A stretch of DNA of 64,000 bases from Liolophura sinensis (lineage: Eukaryota > Mollusca > Polyplacophora > Chitonida > Chitonidae), in assembly GCF_032854445.1 (NCBI RefSeq), contig NC_088307.1, positions 9,314,017-9,378,016 on the forward strand, read 5' to 3'. Positions 33,142-44,812 of this stretch are shown in pieces (positions within the stretch are counted from its first letter, which is position 1; each line of letters opens with the position of its first letter). The position numbers were made by a program, and so were the translations under genes. The notes beneath the pieces were generated by a model. That model was given only the letters and a program-made list of their open reading frames with translations. It had not been told where the DNA came from and made no database searches.

Positions 33142-33840
33142 TCCTTACACGTCCGTCTATCTCTCAATCGCCAATATAGCAGGAGGGATTCTTTCACTAT
33201 TATGTCAATTTTCTACTTATAATAAAGTCACAGGCCCGCGCGTTCCATTTCTTGGTATGAATATTGGACTCACAGATGATGTCGCCAGCGGCAGGCATAT
33301 TTAGCTAAAATATGACGTAGCAGCGTGTGTTGTGTAGGTATTAGTCCAATTTAAGACAGTAAATATTTAGTAACGAAGCAGCAGCTTGGCTTAGTTTTGC
33401 TACTAGGAAAACCACAACAAGGTTGGTTTGTTGGAAAAGGCCTTTTCACTGAAATGACGGTTTATTTGCTCGCACACCAATCTCCGTGCGATCACCTCGG
33501 GCTTTACTTAAGTATCAAAGGTGAAGTGAACGAAATCAACCCTACACAAATATGGAATTTCAATGCACAGTGTGTATAGCTTTTAAGGTGGTGAACTAGG
33601 GGAGGAAAAGGTAAATTAAATATTCATCGAGAACTCATTACCGCTCCCAGTCGCCGTCTTTTGTCGAAATGAACGCATGTAATACACTGGCGACGTATAA
33701 AGCTCACATATGTATGACGTCACACATATACCACCCACAAGAGTCAGAAGAAAGACGAGCAGACTGCACATTGTATATATTACATATACGTACATATACA
33801 GACATTAAGACGAGAGAAATGTACCACTGTTAATATACAC

Positions 33841-35053
33841 TATTTTCAAAAATTTTTCTATATCATTTTCAACGCTTACCTATGCGTGACACCGTTATGA
33901 TCGATTGCCGAAATAACTAGCGGCAGCCATGTTGAGTTCACATGTGACGTAACTAGTCACAGACATTTTGAGAATAAATTTATCCGACTTTTAGTGTGCT
34001 ACAAATCTGGCTCCCGACGAAGTTCTCTGCCGTTTTAGTATCGTTATACTAGTATCGATACACTAGCTTTAAACCACCTCCGAGTGAACGGAGCTGACTC
34101 GAAAAGAATGTTAAGCTACTCGTGAGAGAAGCAACAGACGAGACCTACTGTTGTCTTGACACGTGGAAGCGTCAGACCAGCACATGAAAGTGCTTCACAT
34201 CCATGTGACGTAACCAGCGACTATTTTCAAAATTTTTTCTATATCCTTTTCAACGCTTACCTATGCGTGACACCGTTATGATCGATTGCCGAAATAACTA
34301 GCGGCAGCCATGTTGAGTTCACATGTGACGTAACTAGTCACAGACATTTTGAGAATAAATTTATCCGACTTTTAGTGTGCTACAAATCTGGATCGCGACG
34401 AAGTTCTCTGCCGTTTTAGTATCGTTATACTAGTATCGATACACTAGCTTTAAACCACCTCCGAGTGAACGGAGCTGACTCGAAAAGAATGTTAAGCTAC
34501 TCGTGAGAGAAGCAACAGACGAGACCTACTGTTGTCTTGACACGTGGAAGCGTCAGACCAACACATGAAAGTGCTTCACATCCATGTGACGTAACCAGCG
34601 ACTATTTTCAAAATTTTTTCTATATCCTTTTCAACGCTTACCTATGCGTGACACCGTTATGATCGATTGCCGAAATAACTAGCGGCAGCCATGTTGAGTT
34701 CACATGTGACGTAACTAGTCACAGAAATCTTGAGAATAAATTTATCCGACTCCTAGTGTGCTACAAATCTGGATCGCGACGAAGTTCTCTGCCGTTTTAG
34801 TATCGTTATAGGTCGCGCCAATCCAGAAAAAGACTGCACCAGCTTTAAACCACCTCCGAGTGAGCGGAGCTGACTCGAAAAGAACGTTAAGCTTCTCGTG
34901 AGAGAAGCAACAGACGAGACCTTCTGTTGTCTTGACACGTGGAAGCGTCTGACCAGCACATGAAAGTGCTCCGATCCATGTGACGTAACCAGCGACGGCC
35001 ATTTCGAGCACCAACGTGACGTAATTTACCAGCGGCAGCCATGCTGCATTCAT
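33841..35053 (-). pseudogene. 381-bp tandem array of lectin fragments, three copies (unit 1)
   Basis: Units start TATTTTCAAA at 33841, 34222 and 34603, exactly 381 bp apart. Each contains a reversed piece of a C-type lectin domain: W-S-D-A-S-T, D-N-S-R-S-R-L-L, E-S-A-P-x-T-R-R-W-F-K. The third unit extends further and retains F-F-W-I-G-A-T-Y-N-D. Frameshifts, stops and missing ends make it non-functional as a lectin. The fragments are clearly related to the intact lectin about 1.5 kb away but diverged. Confidence 0.85.
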
Positions 35054-35418
35054 TTCAAATGAGGCATAACCATTAACAGCTACACTAAGCTTAAATGTGA
35101 TTTACCCGATTGTGTGAAAGATAATTTATTGCCGACTTTTTTTGTCCTGTTATCACAGCATTCTTAGGTACTCAGGGTTAGATACAAGGTTAAACGCCAT
35201 CGCTTTTATCTGACTATAGTATAGGCTCCACTCAAGCAATCCCTCAAAGCAGCAGATATTTGGTGTTCAAACATTCTGTGTACTTCATCACGTCAACCGC
35301 ACAGCCACCTGTTAGTTTCTTCACCATCGTGTATACAGCACGCATCAAATACAGTTATTTAAGGAAGAGTCAATGAAATCAGCCAACGGTTTCCTTACTC
35401 CTCAACATTATGTACCAA

Positions 35419-35667
35419 CACTCTTAACAAAAAGGGTTCAAAAGGGGTTCTTTGCCACTCCCGTGGGTTCTGTATTGAACACTGTTCATATCCAGCATAC
35501 GAAGCTCTGAAACGCCCAATCGATTTCATTGTCACGAACCATATCTAAAGTGTTCTATATTGAACCTTTTCAAAAGGGTTCGTTACAGCATTAAATAGGG
35601 TTCTGCAGGCGAAATAAGCCAAAGAACCCTTTTTGAGTTTCATATAGAACCACTTTTCTTAAGAGTG
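35419..35667. mobile_element. MITE-like element with terminal inverted repeats (unit 1)
   Basis: Ends are near-perfect inverted repeats: CACTCTTAACAAAAAGGGTT at the left and, reversed, CACTCTTAAGAAAAGTGGTT at the right. The interior is rich in AAAGGGTTC/GAACCCTTT motifs. No ORF. No clear target-site duplication seen. Confidence 0.75.
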
Positions 35668-35840
35668 AAGGACAGTGTCGTGGTATGGAAGCCGGATAAG
35701 ACCTTGCTAAGGTGCCTGCCAGCCTTGAGACAAACGCATGGTACCTAAAGCCTTCTGAGAACACCTCTGTCAAAACAACTTGTTTTTTTTTAATATATCT
35801 CGGTAATGAAATACATATGACAAAGAGTTATTGATGTTAT

Positions 35841-36098
35841 TTATTCACTTAACGACGAGACCCCAAGGTGGTACGACACCAACAACATTTTTTTACCCAT
35901 TAAAAATGAAGGTAACAAATAAAAACAACAGGTGATGACAGAAGCAATCGCAAGCGTGAACGAAACCGTCATTAGCGTCGTTATGCATCGCTGGTGTTCA
36001 TACATATTTGATCCCAGGTACAATGCATAAGAGAGGCCACCCCATGCTTCTCTACAGCGGAATTCCCTCATGCAAACGTTTAACGAGGGCGGAGTCAT
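35841..36098 (-). CDS. Short membrane-segment ORF beside the lectin fragments (unit 1), uncertain gene
   Basis: 85-codon frame with a Cys/Arg-rich N-terminus (M-R-E-F-R-C-R-E-A-W), Y-A-L-Y-L-G-S-N-M-Y-E, then a hydrophobic segment (about residues 41-68). The frame is preserved in units 2 and 3 with mostly conservative changes. A diverged relative lies just upstream of each intact lectin (clearest at 47668-47859), so lectin plus this ORF may be an ancestral module. It may be an exon of a longer gene or a decayed one; function unknown. Confidence 0.3.
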   Translation of the reverse strand: MTPPSLNVCMREFRCREAWGGLSYALYLGSNMYEHQRCITTLMTVSFTLAIASVITCCFYLLPSFLMGKKMLLVSYHLGVSSLSE

Positions 36099-36584
36099 TC
36101 AGGCGATCCTCAGTTTGTCTTTTTTTTATGATATACTTTACGTGAGATCATTATACACGCCTTTCGGAAGAAAAAAAAAACACATTCAGCTACATGTAGG
36201 CACTCAAGCATTTGTCTCCAGCTATCCTTTTTTAAAGAAACCACAAAGGGACACAGGTTAACACGACAGATAAGCAACGGGAATCGCCGATTTCGATGTT
36301 CCTTGACGACGTGCCCATGTCCAAAACAAAAGTAAAAAGAAAAACTTTTTGTACAGATTTAGTATACACGTATATCAGGAAAAAAAAACGAATAGTGGAC
36401 GTGCCAATTAAAGTCTGCATTTTTTTTTTATTTGATTGTTTGTTTTTTTTTTAAATAGTTAATCCCGAGTATACGTCGTTGTCGAATACGTTGATGTTGT
36501 TGCAGCTGTAGCGATATTAAGCTTCTCTACAAGAACCTGATAATTCTTGAGGGCAAATATATTATTAGGAGCATTGCATTTGTA

Positions 36585-37115
36585 ACACTATGTCACTGAA
36601 TGAAAAAGCTCTGCCGAGGCAGAAAAGGGAAATTTGGCGCAAAGAGGAACAATAGACATCGGGTTTGTAACAGAGTGTCAATGAGCGGAAAAGTCCTGTG
36701 CAGAAAGGCAGAAAATAGAAAAGCCCAATGTGGGGATATAGACATCGGATTGATAACAAGAGTGTCAATGAGCCGAAAAGTTCCTGTGCAGGAAGGAATA
36801 AAACAGAAAAGGCCCAATGTGGGGAAATAGACATCGGGTTTGTAACAGAGTGTCAATGAGCGGAAAAGTCCTGTGAAGAAAGGCAGAAAATAGAAAAGGC
36901 CTAATGTGTGGAAATAGACATCGGGTTTGTAACTGAGTGTCAATGAGCGGAAAAGCCCTGTGCAGAAAGGCTGAAAATAGAAGACCCACAGACGAAATCT
37001 GCATTCTGTTTGTAACAGCGTGTTACCAAACTGAATTCCCCCTGCCGTGGGAGGCAGGAAACAGAAAAGCCCCGCAATGTGGGAAAAAGGGCATTGTGTT
37101 TGTAACAGTGTGTTA
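36585..37115. repeat. 87-bp minisatellite at the right end of unit 1
   Basis: About six units of 87-88 bp (GTGTCAATGAGCGGAAAAGT, CCTGTGCAGAAAGGCAGAAA, then AATGTGGGGA and GACATCGGGTTTGTAACAGA). Period 87 is a multiple of three, which explains the open frames on both strands. Confidence 0.9.
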
Positions 37116-37138
37116 CAACTGAGCCACGGAGGCCCCCT

Positions 37139-37580
37139 CAACCGTGTGTAACATATGCTGATGATAAGGCACATTTAACTGTTTGTAAGATACGCTGGTG
37201 ATAAGGCACATTCACGCGTGTGTGAGATACGCTAGTGGTAAGTTACATTCACCCGTGTGTAAGATATGCTGGTGATAAGGCACATTCACGCGTGTGGGAT
37301 ACGCTAGTGACAAGGTACATTCAATCATGTGTAAGATATGCTCGACATAAGGCACATTCAACCGTGTGTAAAATATGCTGCAGATAAGGCACATTCAACC
37401 GTGTGAAAAATACCCTGGCGATGAGGTACATTCAGCCATGTGTAAGATACGCTGGTGATAAGGTACATTCACCTGTAAAATACGTTAGTGATAAGGTACA
37501 TTCACCCGTGTGCAAGATACGTTGGTGAAAAGGCACCTTCACCTGTGTGTAAGAAACGTTGGTGATAAGTTACTACGTTG
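37139..37580. repeat. 37-bp satellite, unit 2
   Basis: About 12 units homologous to 29530-29895, including matching variant units such as TTCACGCGTGTGGGATACGC. Confidence 0.9.
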
Positions 37581-39133
37581 TAGCAATATATATATACACA
37601 CGGTTGTCAAAAAAAAAAACCGACGCGAAGTTGCCTAATGGTGTAGTGTTAATGGCGTTCATAAACTTTATTAGCATTAAACTAAGTATGTTGGCAGAAC
37701 GGGGGCAAAATAACCGTCCAAAGGACGTTCCAAGTTTTTTATTCATAGTTGTTCTCTGACATAGGCCATTGCTAGTAACTAGTATACAAAGAAATATGGT
37801 TGCAAATGGTGTAAAACATAAATCCGTATCAGCCTCTGTGTCAAGAGTTCACGAAGTCTTGTTGACAGGACGTAGTCGTGGTTCCATAAACCACTGACAG
37901 ATAATTTTATCTCATTATTTCATACATATGAAGGCTACCGTATTCCTCACAAGCGACAAAGTTCTTCAGTTACTTGACAAAGGATGGTGGTTTTATACAC
38001 ACCATATACTCCTTTACCCTTTCAAACATAAATATAGCAGTATCGTAGTCGTACTGGTGAAATATTCTTGAGTACGGCGTTAAACCTCAGTGAAAAAATC
38101 CTCAAATGCAATCCATCTGTTTCACTGTTGTCTTACGCCCTTACCAAGAAATTTTGTCGCTTATACATCGGTGGTTATTTTTCTTTTCTGGGTGGAGGGA
38201 ACCGGAGCGCCCAGGTTGAACCACCGCTCTATGTCAGCTACATGATCAACTAAATGTGAACCAGTGAAATGAATAGACACCAATCAGCGCCTACGTTTGC
38301 CAGGGGGCCATTGAGGGCGGCAAGAACAACTGAGCAATTAGCGCCCGTTCTCCACGCCCACACAGACCAACCACCGTATACAGTAGCAACCACTCAACGT
38401 GCAGAAGTCTCCAAAGCCATTTGATATATAACTCACTTGTATATGAGTTAACTGTTACCGTATTTTTTAAATGCCGTTATTTTGTAATGAGGACTCGTGA
38501 GTTTAGTAGTTATGACAAACGCCATCATTTTCAGAAAAGAAGACAAACCCGATACAAAAATAAATTTAAAAGAATGCTATATATCACGCAAGGCGTCGTG
38601 ACAGACATTCGTATAACAATTGTCAATCATAACGGATCAATTAAGGATCAATAATCCTTAATAATCAAGTCAAATGTCGAAAACAACGTTCAACACAAAC
38701 CGCCACAGAAAAAAGGTTTACAAGCACACAAACGCCCAATGTATCCTATAAAAAAAACACGTCATGTGAGGTTCTTGGAATGGTATTGGAAACTAGATCC
38801 GCTCAAGGAGGAATTGAAACTACTACAGATTGGCGTCTGGAAAAAGAGGGAATATAGCTGTGGCTACCAGAAACATCGAGGACAGACACACACTCATGTA
38901 TGGCACTCGCAGATCTTTGAGAAACTCTCTTGGCAAAACAGATTTGTCTGACAGCTTTTACACATATCTCATAAGTGTAGTACAAATCACTTGAGGGTAA
39001 CATGACTGGGTATGTTCCTGTCCACGACCCAGCCTACCTTTCCTACCTGACATTTTCTTAATCACCAGTCCTTAACCAACTGGAGTTCCAACATAACAGC
39101 TAATGAGTCGATGAAATGATTGATGTCTTTGAC

Positions 39134-39835
39134 TTAATATTCACATAAAAAGTAACGCCTATTCGAAGAGTTTTGGTCAAAGATTCCATCACTGGAATTG
39201 ATATCCAAAACCATTCCATCGTAATTCACGTTCTTTTTCGGTCTTCCAGAGTGCCACAAATCCGAACCGGGAAGAAGTTCGGAGCCGTTTATCCACATGT
39301 AGTTAGTACCGTTGTAGGTGGCACCAATCCAGTAAAAGTGATCACCACTGTTAAACCACCTCCGATCGCCCGGGGCTGACTGTAAAAGGAAGTTCAACTT
39401 TTCCAGAGTGTCGAGAACCAGCAGACGAGACCTGCCGTTGTCTTGACACCATGCGGAAGCGTCAGACCACCTCATGCGAGTGCTGACTTCCAGTGAGAAG
39501 CACAGATCTAGAGCTCGGCTGTAGTGATGATTGGGTTTTCGTGGACATCTCGTTCTCAACTCAAATTCCCCGCCTGTGTCCTCATTCCAGTTGTCAAACA
39601 GCTGGGCTTCCCGTCTCTCGTAGCTGTAAGAGACGGACAAACATTTCAGGTCTTCGAGACAGTGTGTCAGGGATGTTACAAAGCTGGGTGTGTCTGGCAC
39701 AGTCCTGTACGGGCTGGCAGAAACATCATTACCAGGTCTCCGGATAAAGCTGTTACACATTTCCGTCCGCAATACAGGGAACAGAGCTGTGAACATTAGA
39801 AACAAGAATGCCAAAGACAAGCTCATTGTGTCCAT
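39134..39835 (-). CDS. Secreted C-type lectin-like protein, copy 2
   Basis: 233 residues, identical in protein to copy 1; I count three nucleotide differences across 702 bp, all synonymous. The same signal peptide, PAN-like module and incomplete C-type lectin domain apply. The 5' flank, including a TTTTTAAAAG tract roughly 60 bp upstream of the ATG that could act as a weak TATA element, is also shared. Confidence 0.85.
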   Translation of the reverse strand: MDTMSLSLAFLFLMFTALFPVLRTEMCNSFIRRPGNDVSASPYRTVPDTPSFVTSLTHCLEDLKCLSVSYSYERREAQLFDNWNEDTGGEFELRTRCPRKPNHHYSRALDLCFSLEVSTRMRWSDASAWCQDNGRSRLLVLDTLEKLNFLLQSAPGDRRWFNSGDHFYWIGATYNGTNYMWINGSELLPGSDLWHSGRPKKNVNYDGMVLDINSSDGIFDQNSSNRRYFLCEY

Positions 39836-40392
39836 AGATCTCCGAGAATGCTCCTGTCCAATCTACTGATTCTGAAGTATAATTTCATAGCTTTTAAAAA
39901 TATGAAAGGAAGGCAAGGAAAATTGTCAGCTATGAGGTCACATTATTTATTAATGAAGCTATGAAAGTGCAGGGTGAGGACAAAGCACGCGAACGTGACC
40001 AAAACCATCATTAGCTGAGTTATGCTAGACTGGCGTTTATGCATGTATGACACCTTCATGAGATGGAGCAAATGAGAGAGGCTCGCCAACATCAAACAGT
40101 CAACAAAGCTGGATTCATTCAGGCCATTTATTCAAGTAGATTGTCAGGTTTTTGTGACATACCGTAAAAGGAAATTAACAAATGCATATTTTAATTGAAA
40201 ATGCCATTCAACTAACCACTGAGGCCCCATTCCTCACTTACCTACTTTTAAACAAAGACCTATGGACGGACACAGTTCACCTGTAATACGGACCATATAA
40301 TCACTATTTAATTTCGATTTCTACGCTCTTTGTTGACGCTCCTTTTTTCGCTTAGAGGAGGGGAATACTGCATTGTACTCCTCCTTACACGT

Positions 40393-40670
40393 TTATTTAT
40401 TTATTTATTTATTTATTTGATTGGTGTTTTACGCCTTACCCAAGAATATTTCACTTATACGACGGCGGCCGGCATTATGGTGGGTGAAAACCGGACAGAG
40501 CCCGGGGGAACCCACGACCATCCACAGGTTGCTCACAGACCTTCCCACGAACGGGCCGAAGAAGAAGCCATCGTGAGCTAGACTTGAACTCAGAGCGACC
40601 GCATTGGTGAGGTGCTCCTGAGTCTTTACGCTGCGCTAGCGCGCTAACCAACTGAGCCACGGAGGCCCCG
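40393..40670 (-). mobile_element. Full-length SINE, unit 2 copy
   Basis: Orthologous to the insertion in unit 1, with the same TCCTTACACGT duplication (40382-40392 and 40671-40681). The AAAT tail is several repeats longer than in unit 3. Confidence 0.95.
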
Positions 40671-41369
40671 TCCTTACACGTCCGTCTATCTCTCAATCGC
40701 CAATATAGCAGGAGGGATTCTTTCACTATTATGTCAATTTTCTACTTACAATAAAGTCACAGGCCCGCGCGTTCCATTTCTTGGTATGAATATTGAACTC
40801 ACATATGATGTCGCCAGCGGCAGGCATATTAAGCTAAAATATGACGTAGCAGCGTGTGTTGTGTAGGTATTAGTCCAATTTAAGACAGTAAAAATTTAGT
40901 AACGAAGCAGCAGCTTGGCTTAGTTTTGCTACTAGGAAAACCACAACAAGGTTGGTTTGTTGGAAAAGGCCTTTTCACTGAAATGACTGTTTATTTGCTC
41001 GCACACCAATCTCCGTGCGATCACCTCGGGCTTTACTTAAGTATCAAAGGTGAAGTGAACGAAATCAACCCTACACAAATATGGAATTTCAATGCACAGT
41101 GCGTATCGCTTTTAAGGTGGTCAACTAGGGGAGGAAAAGGTAAATTAAATATTCATCGAGAACTCATTACCGCTCCCAGTCGTCGTCTTTTGTCGAAATG
41201 AACGCATGTAATACACTGGTGACGTATAAAGCTCACATATGTATGACGTCACACATATATCACCCACAAGAGTCAGAAGAAAGACGAGCAGACTGCACAT
41301 TGTATATAATACATATACGTACATATACAGACATTAAGACGAGAGAAATGTACCACTGTTAATATACAC

Positions 41370-42180
41370 TATTTTCAAAAAATTTTCTATATCATTTTCA
41401 ACGCTTACCTATGCGTGACACCATTATGATCGATTGCCGAAATAACTAGCGGCAGCTATGTTGAGTTCACATGTGACGTAACTAGTCATAGACATTTTGA
41501 GAATAAATTTATCCCACTTCTAGTGTGCTACAAATCTGGCTCGCGACGAAGTTCTCTGCCGTTTTAGTATCGTTATACTAGTATCGTTACACTAGCTTTA
41601 AACCACCTCCGAGTGAACGGAGCTGACTCGAAAAGAATGTTAAGCTACTCGTGAGAGAAGCAACAGACGAGACCTACTGTTGTCTTGACACGTGGAAGCG
41701 TCAGATCAGCACATGAAAGTGCTTTACATCCATGTGACGTAACCAGCGACTATTTTCAAAATTGTTTCTATATCCTTTTCAACGCTTACCTATGCGTGAC
41801 ACCGTTATGATCGATTGCCGAAATAACTAGCGGCAGCTATGTTGAGTTCACATGTGACGTAACTAGTCACAGAAATTTTGAGAATAAATTTATCCGACTT
41901 CTAGTGTGCTACAAATCTGGATCGCGACGAAGTTCTCCGCCGTTTTAGTGTCGTTATAGGTCTCGCCAATCCAGAAAAAGACTGCACCAGCTTTAAACCA
42001 CCTCCGAGTGAACGGAGCTGACTCGAAAAGAACGTTAAGCTTCTCGTGAGAGAAGCAACAGGCGAGACCTACTGTTGTCTTCACACGTGGAAGCGTCTGA
42101 CCAGCACATGAAAGTGCTCCGATCCATGTGACGTAACCAGCGACGGCCATTTCGAGCACCAACGTGACGTAATTTTACCA
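41370..42180 (-). pseudogene. 381-bp array of lectin fragments, two copies (unit 2)
   Basis: Units start TATTTTCAAA at 41370 and 41751. The second keeps F-F-W-I-G-E-T-Y-N-D in the minus-strand frame. One unit fewer than in segmental units 1 and 3. Confidence 0.85.
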
Positions 42181-42568
42181 GCGGCAGCCATGCTGCATAC
42201 ATTTCAAATGAGACATAACCATTAACAGCCACACTAAGCTTAAATGTGATTTACCCGATTGTGTGAAAGATAATTTATTGCCGACTTTTTTTTGTCATGT
42301 TATCACAGCATTCTTAGGTACTCAGGGTTAGATACAAGGTTAAACGCCATCGCTTTTATCTGACTATAGTATAGGCTCCACTCTAGCAATCCCTCAAAGC
42401 AGCAGACATTTGGTGTTCAAACATTCTGTGTACTTCATCACGTCAACCGCACAGCCACCTGTTAGTTTCTTCACCATCGTGTATACAGCACGCATCAAAT
42501 ACAGTTATTTGAGGAAGAGTCAATGAAATCAGCCTACGGTTTCCTTACTCCTCAACATTATGTACCAG

Positions 42569-42817
42569 CACTCTTAACAAAAAGGGTTCAAAAGGGGTTC
42601 TTTACCACTCCCGTGGGTTCTGTATTGAACACTGTTCATATCCAGCATACGAAGCTCTGAAACGCCCAATCGATTTCATTGTCGCGAACCATATCTAAAG
42701 GGTTCTATATTGAACCTTTTCAAAAGGGTTCGTTACAGCATTAAATAGGGTTCTGCAGGCGAAATAAGCCAAAGAACCCTTTTTGAGTTTCATATAGAGC
42801 CACTTTTCTTAAGAGTG
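42569..42817. mobile_element. MITE-like element (unit 2)
   Basis: Same terminal inverted repeats as the unit 1 copy (CACTCTTAACAAAAAGGGTT; reversed right end CACTCTTAAGAAAAGTGGC). Confidence 0.75.
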
Positions 42818-42989
42818 AAGGACAGTGTTGTGGTATGGAAGCCGGATAAGACCTTGCTAAGGTGCCTGCCAGCCTTGAGACAAACGCATGGTGCCTAAGG
42901 CCTTCTGAGAACACCTCTGTCAAAACAACTTGTTTTTTTTAATATATCTCGGTAATGAAATACATATGACAAAGAGTTATTGACGTTAT

Positions 42990-43247
42990 TTATTCACTTA
43001 ACGACGAGACCCCAAGGTGGTACGACACCAACAACATTTTTTTACCCATTAAAAATGAAGCTAACAAATAAAAACAACAGGTGATGACAGAAGCAATCGC
43101 GAGCGTGAACAAAACCGTAATTAGCGTCGTTATGCATCGCTGGTGTTCATACATATTTGATCCCAGGTACAATGCATAAGAGAGGCCATCCCATGCTTCT
43201 CTACAGCGAAATTCCCTCATGTAAACGTTTAACGAGGGCGGAGTCAT
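42990..43247 (-). CDS. Short membrane-segment ORF (unit 2), uncertain gene
   Basis: 85 codons, the counterpart of the unit 1 ORF with a handful of substitutions (for example Cys to Tyr in the N-terminal part, Ser to Leu in the hydrophobic segment). Start and stop are conserved. Confidence 0.3.
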   Translation of the reverse strand: MTPPSLNVYMREFRCREAWDGLSYALYLGSNMYEHQRCITTLITVLFTLAIASVITCCFYLLASFLMGKKMLLVSYHLGVSSLSE

Positions 43248-43729
43248 TCAGGCGATCCTCAGTTTGTCATGTTTTGTGATATACTTTACGTGAGATCATT
43301 ATACACGCCTTTCGGAAGAAAAAAAAAACACATTCAGCTACATGTAGGCACTCAAGCATTTGTCTCCAGCTATCCTTTTTTAAAGAAACCCCAAAGGGAC
43401 ACAGGTTAACACGACAGATAAGCAACGGGAATCGCCGATTTCGATGTTCCTTGACGACGTGCCCATGTTCAAAACAAAAGTAAAAAGAAAAACTTATTGT
43501 ACAGATTTAGTATACACGTATATCAGGAAAAAAAACGAATAGTGGACGTGCCAATTAAAGTCTGCATTTTTTATTTATTTGATTGTTTTTTTTTTAAATA
43601 GTTAATCCCGAGTATGCGTCGTTGTCCAATACGTTGATGTTGTTGCAGCTGTAGCGATATTAAGCTTCTCTACAAGAACCTGATAATTCTTGAGGGCAAA
43701 TATATTATTAGGAGCATTGCATTTGTAAC

Positions 43730-44346
43730 GCTATGTCACTGAATGAAAAAGCTCTGCCGAGGCAGAAAAGGGAAATTTGGCGCAAAGAGGAACAAGAGAC
43801 ATCGGGTTTGTAACAGTGTGTCAATGAACGGAATAGCCCTATGCAGAAAGGCAGAACACAGAAAAGGCCTAATGTGGGGAAATAGACATCTGGTTTGTAA
43901 CAGAGTGTCAATGAGCGGAAAAGTCCTGTGCAGAAAGGCAGAAAATAGAAAAGGCCCAATGTGGGGATATGGACATCGGGTTTATAACAGAGTGTCAATG
44001 AGCGGAAAAGTCCCTGTGCAGGAAGGAATAAAACAGAAAAGGCCCAATGTGGGGAAATAGACATCGGGTTTATAACAGAGTGTCACTGAGCGGAAAAGTC
44101 CTGTGAAGAAAGGCAGAAAATAGAAAAGGCCTAATGTGTGGAAATAGACATCGGGTTTGTAACTGAGTGTCAATGAGCGGAAAAGCCCTGTGCAGAAAGG
44201 CTGAAAATAGAAGACCCACAGACGAAATCTGGCATTCTGTTTGTAACAGCGTGTTACCAAACTGAAAACCCCTGCCGTGGGAGGCAGGAAACAGAAAAGC
44301 CCCGCAATGTGGGAAAAAGGGCATTGTGTTTGTAACAGTGTGTTAC
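43730..44346. repeat. 87-bp minisatellite (unit 2), one unit longer than in unit 1
   Basis: Same unit as at 36585-37115 with an additional copy near 43815-43900. The corresponding region is absent after unit 3. Confidence 0.9.
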
Positions 44347-44368
44347 AACTGAGCCACGGAGGCCCCCT

Positions 44369-44812
44369 CAACCGTGTGTAACATATGCTGATGATATGGC
44401 ACATTTAACTGTTTGCAAGATACGCTGGTGATAAGGCACATTCACGCGTGTGTGAGATACGCTAGTGGTAAGTTACATTCACCCGTGTGTAAGATATGCT
44501 GGTGATAAGGCACATTCACGCGTGTGGGATACGCTAGTGACAAGGTACATTCAATCATGTGTAAGATATGCTCGACATAAGGCACATTCAACCGTGTGTA
44601 AAATATGCTGCAGATAAGGCACATTCAACCGTGTGAAAAATACCCTGGCGATGAGGTACATTCAGCCGTGTGTAAGATACGCTGGTGATAAGGTACATTC
44701 ACCTGTAAGATACGTTAGTGATAAGGTACATTCACCCGTGTGCAAGATACGTTGGTGAAAAGGAACCTTCACCTGTGTGTAAGAAACGTTGGTGATAAGT
44801 TACTACGTTGTA
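44369..44812. repeat. 37-bp satellite, unit 3
   Basis: About 12 units, nearly identical in order and variants to those at 37139-37580. Confidence 0.9.

Larger units (their letters stand above)
29530..37115. repeat. Segmental tandem duplication, unit 1 (about 7.6 kb)
   Basis: First of three direct repeats. Order: 37-bp satellite remnant, unique sequence, 46-bp repeats, lectin gene (minus), SINE, 381-bp lectin-fragment array, MITE, short membrane ORF, 87-bp minisatellite. The offset to unit 2 is 7608 bp at the left edge (CAACCGTGTG at 29531 versus 37139) and 7541 bp at the lectin. Confidence 0.95.
37116..44346. repeat. Segmental tandem duplication, unit 2 (about 7.2 kb)
   Basis: Direct repeat of unit 1. 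The junction at about 37114-37135 is a 20-bp scrap of SINE head (AACTGAGCCACGGAGGCCCC) followed by the 37-bp satellite. It has one 46-bp repeat instead of four, two lectin-fragment units instead of three, and one extra 87-bp unit. Confidence 0.95.

Noticed and set aside
36565-37174. Minus-strand 193-codon ORF and the similar 140-codon ORF at 43982-44404
   Set aside because: They lie in the 87-bp minisatellite (period a multiple of three) and differ between units by repeat number; there is no domain or signal beyond composition.
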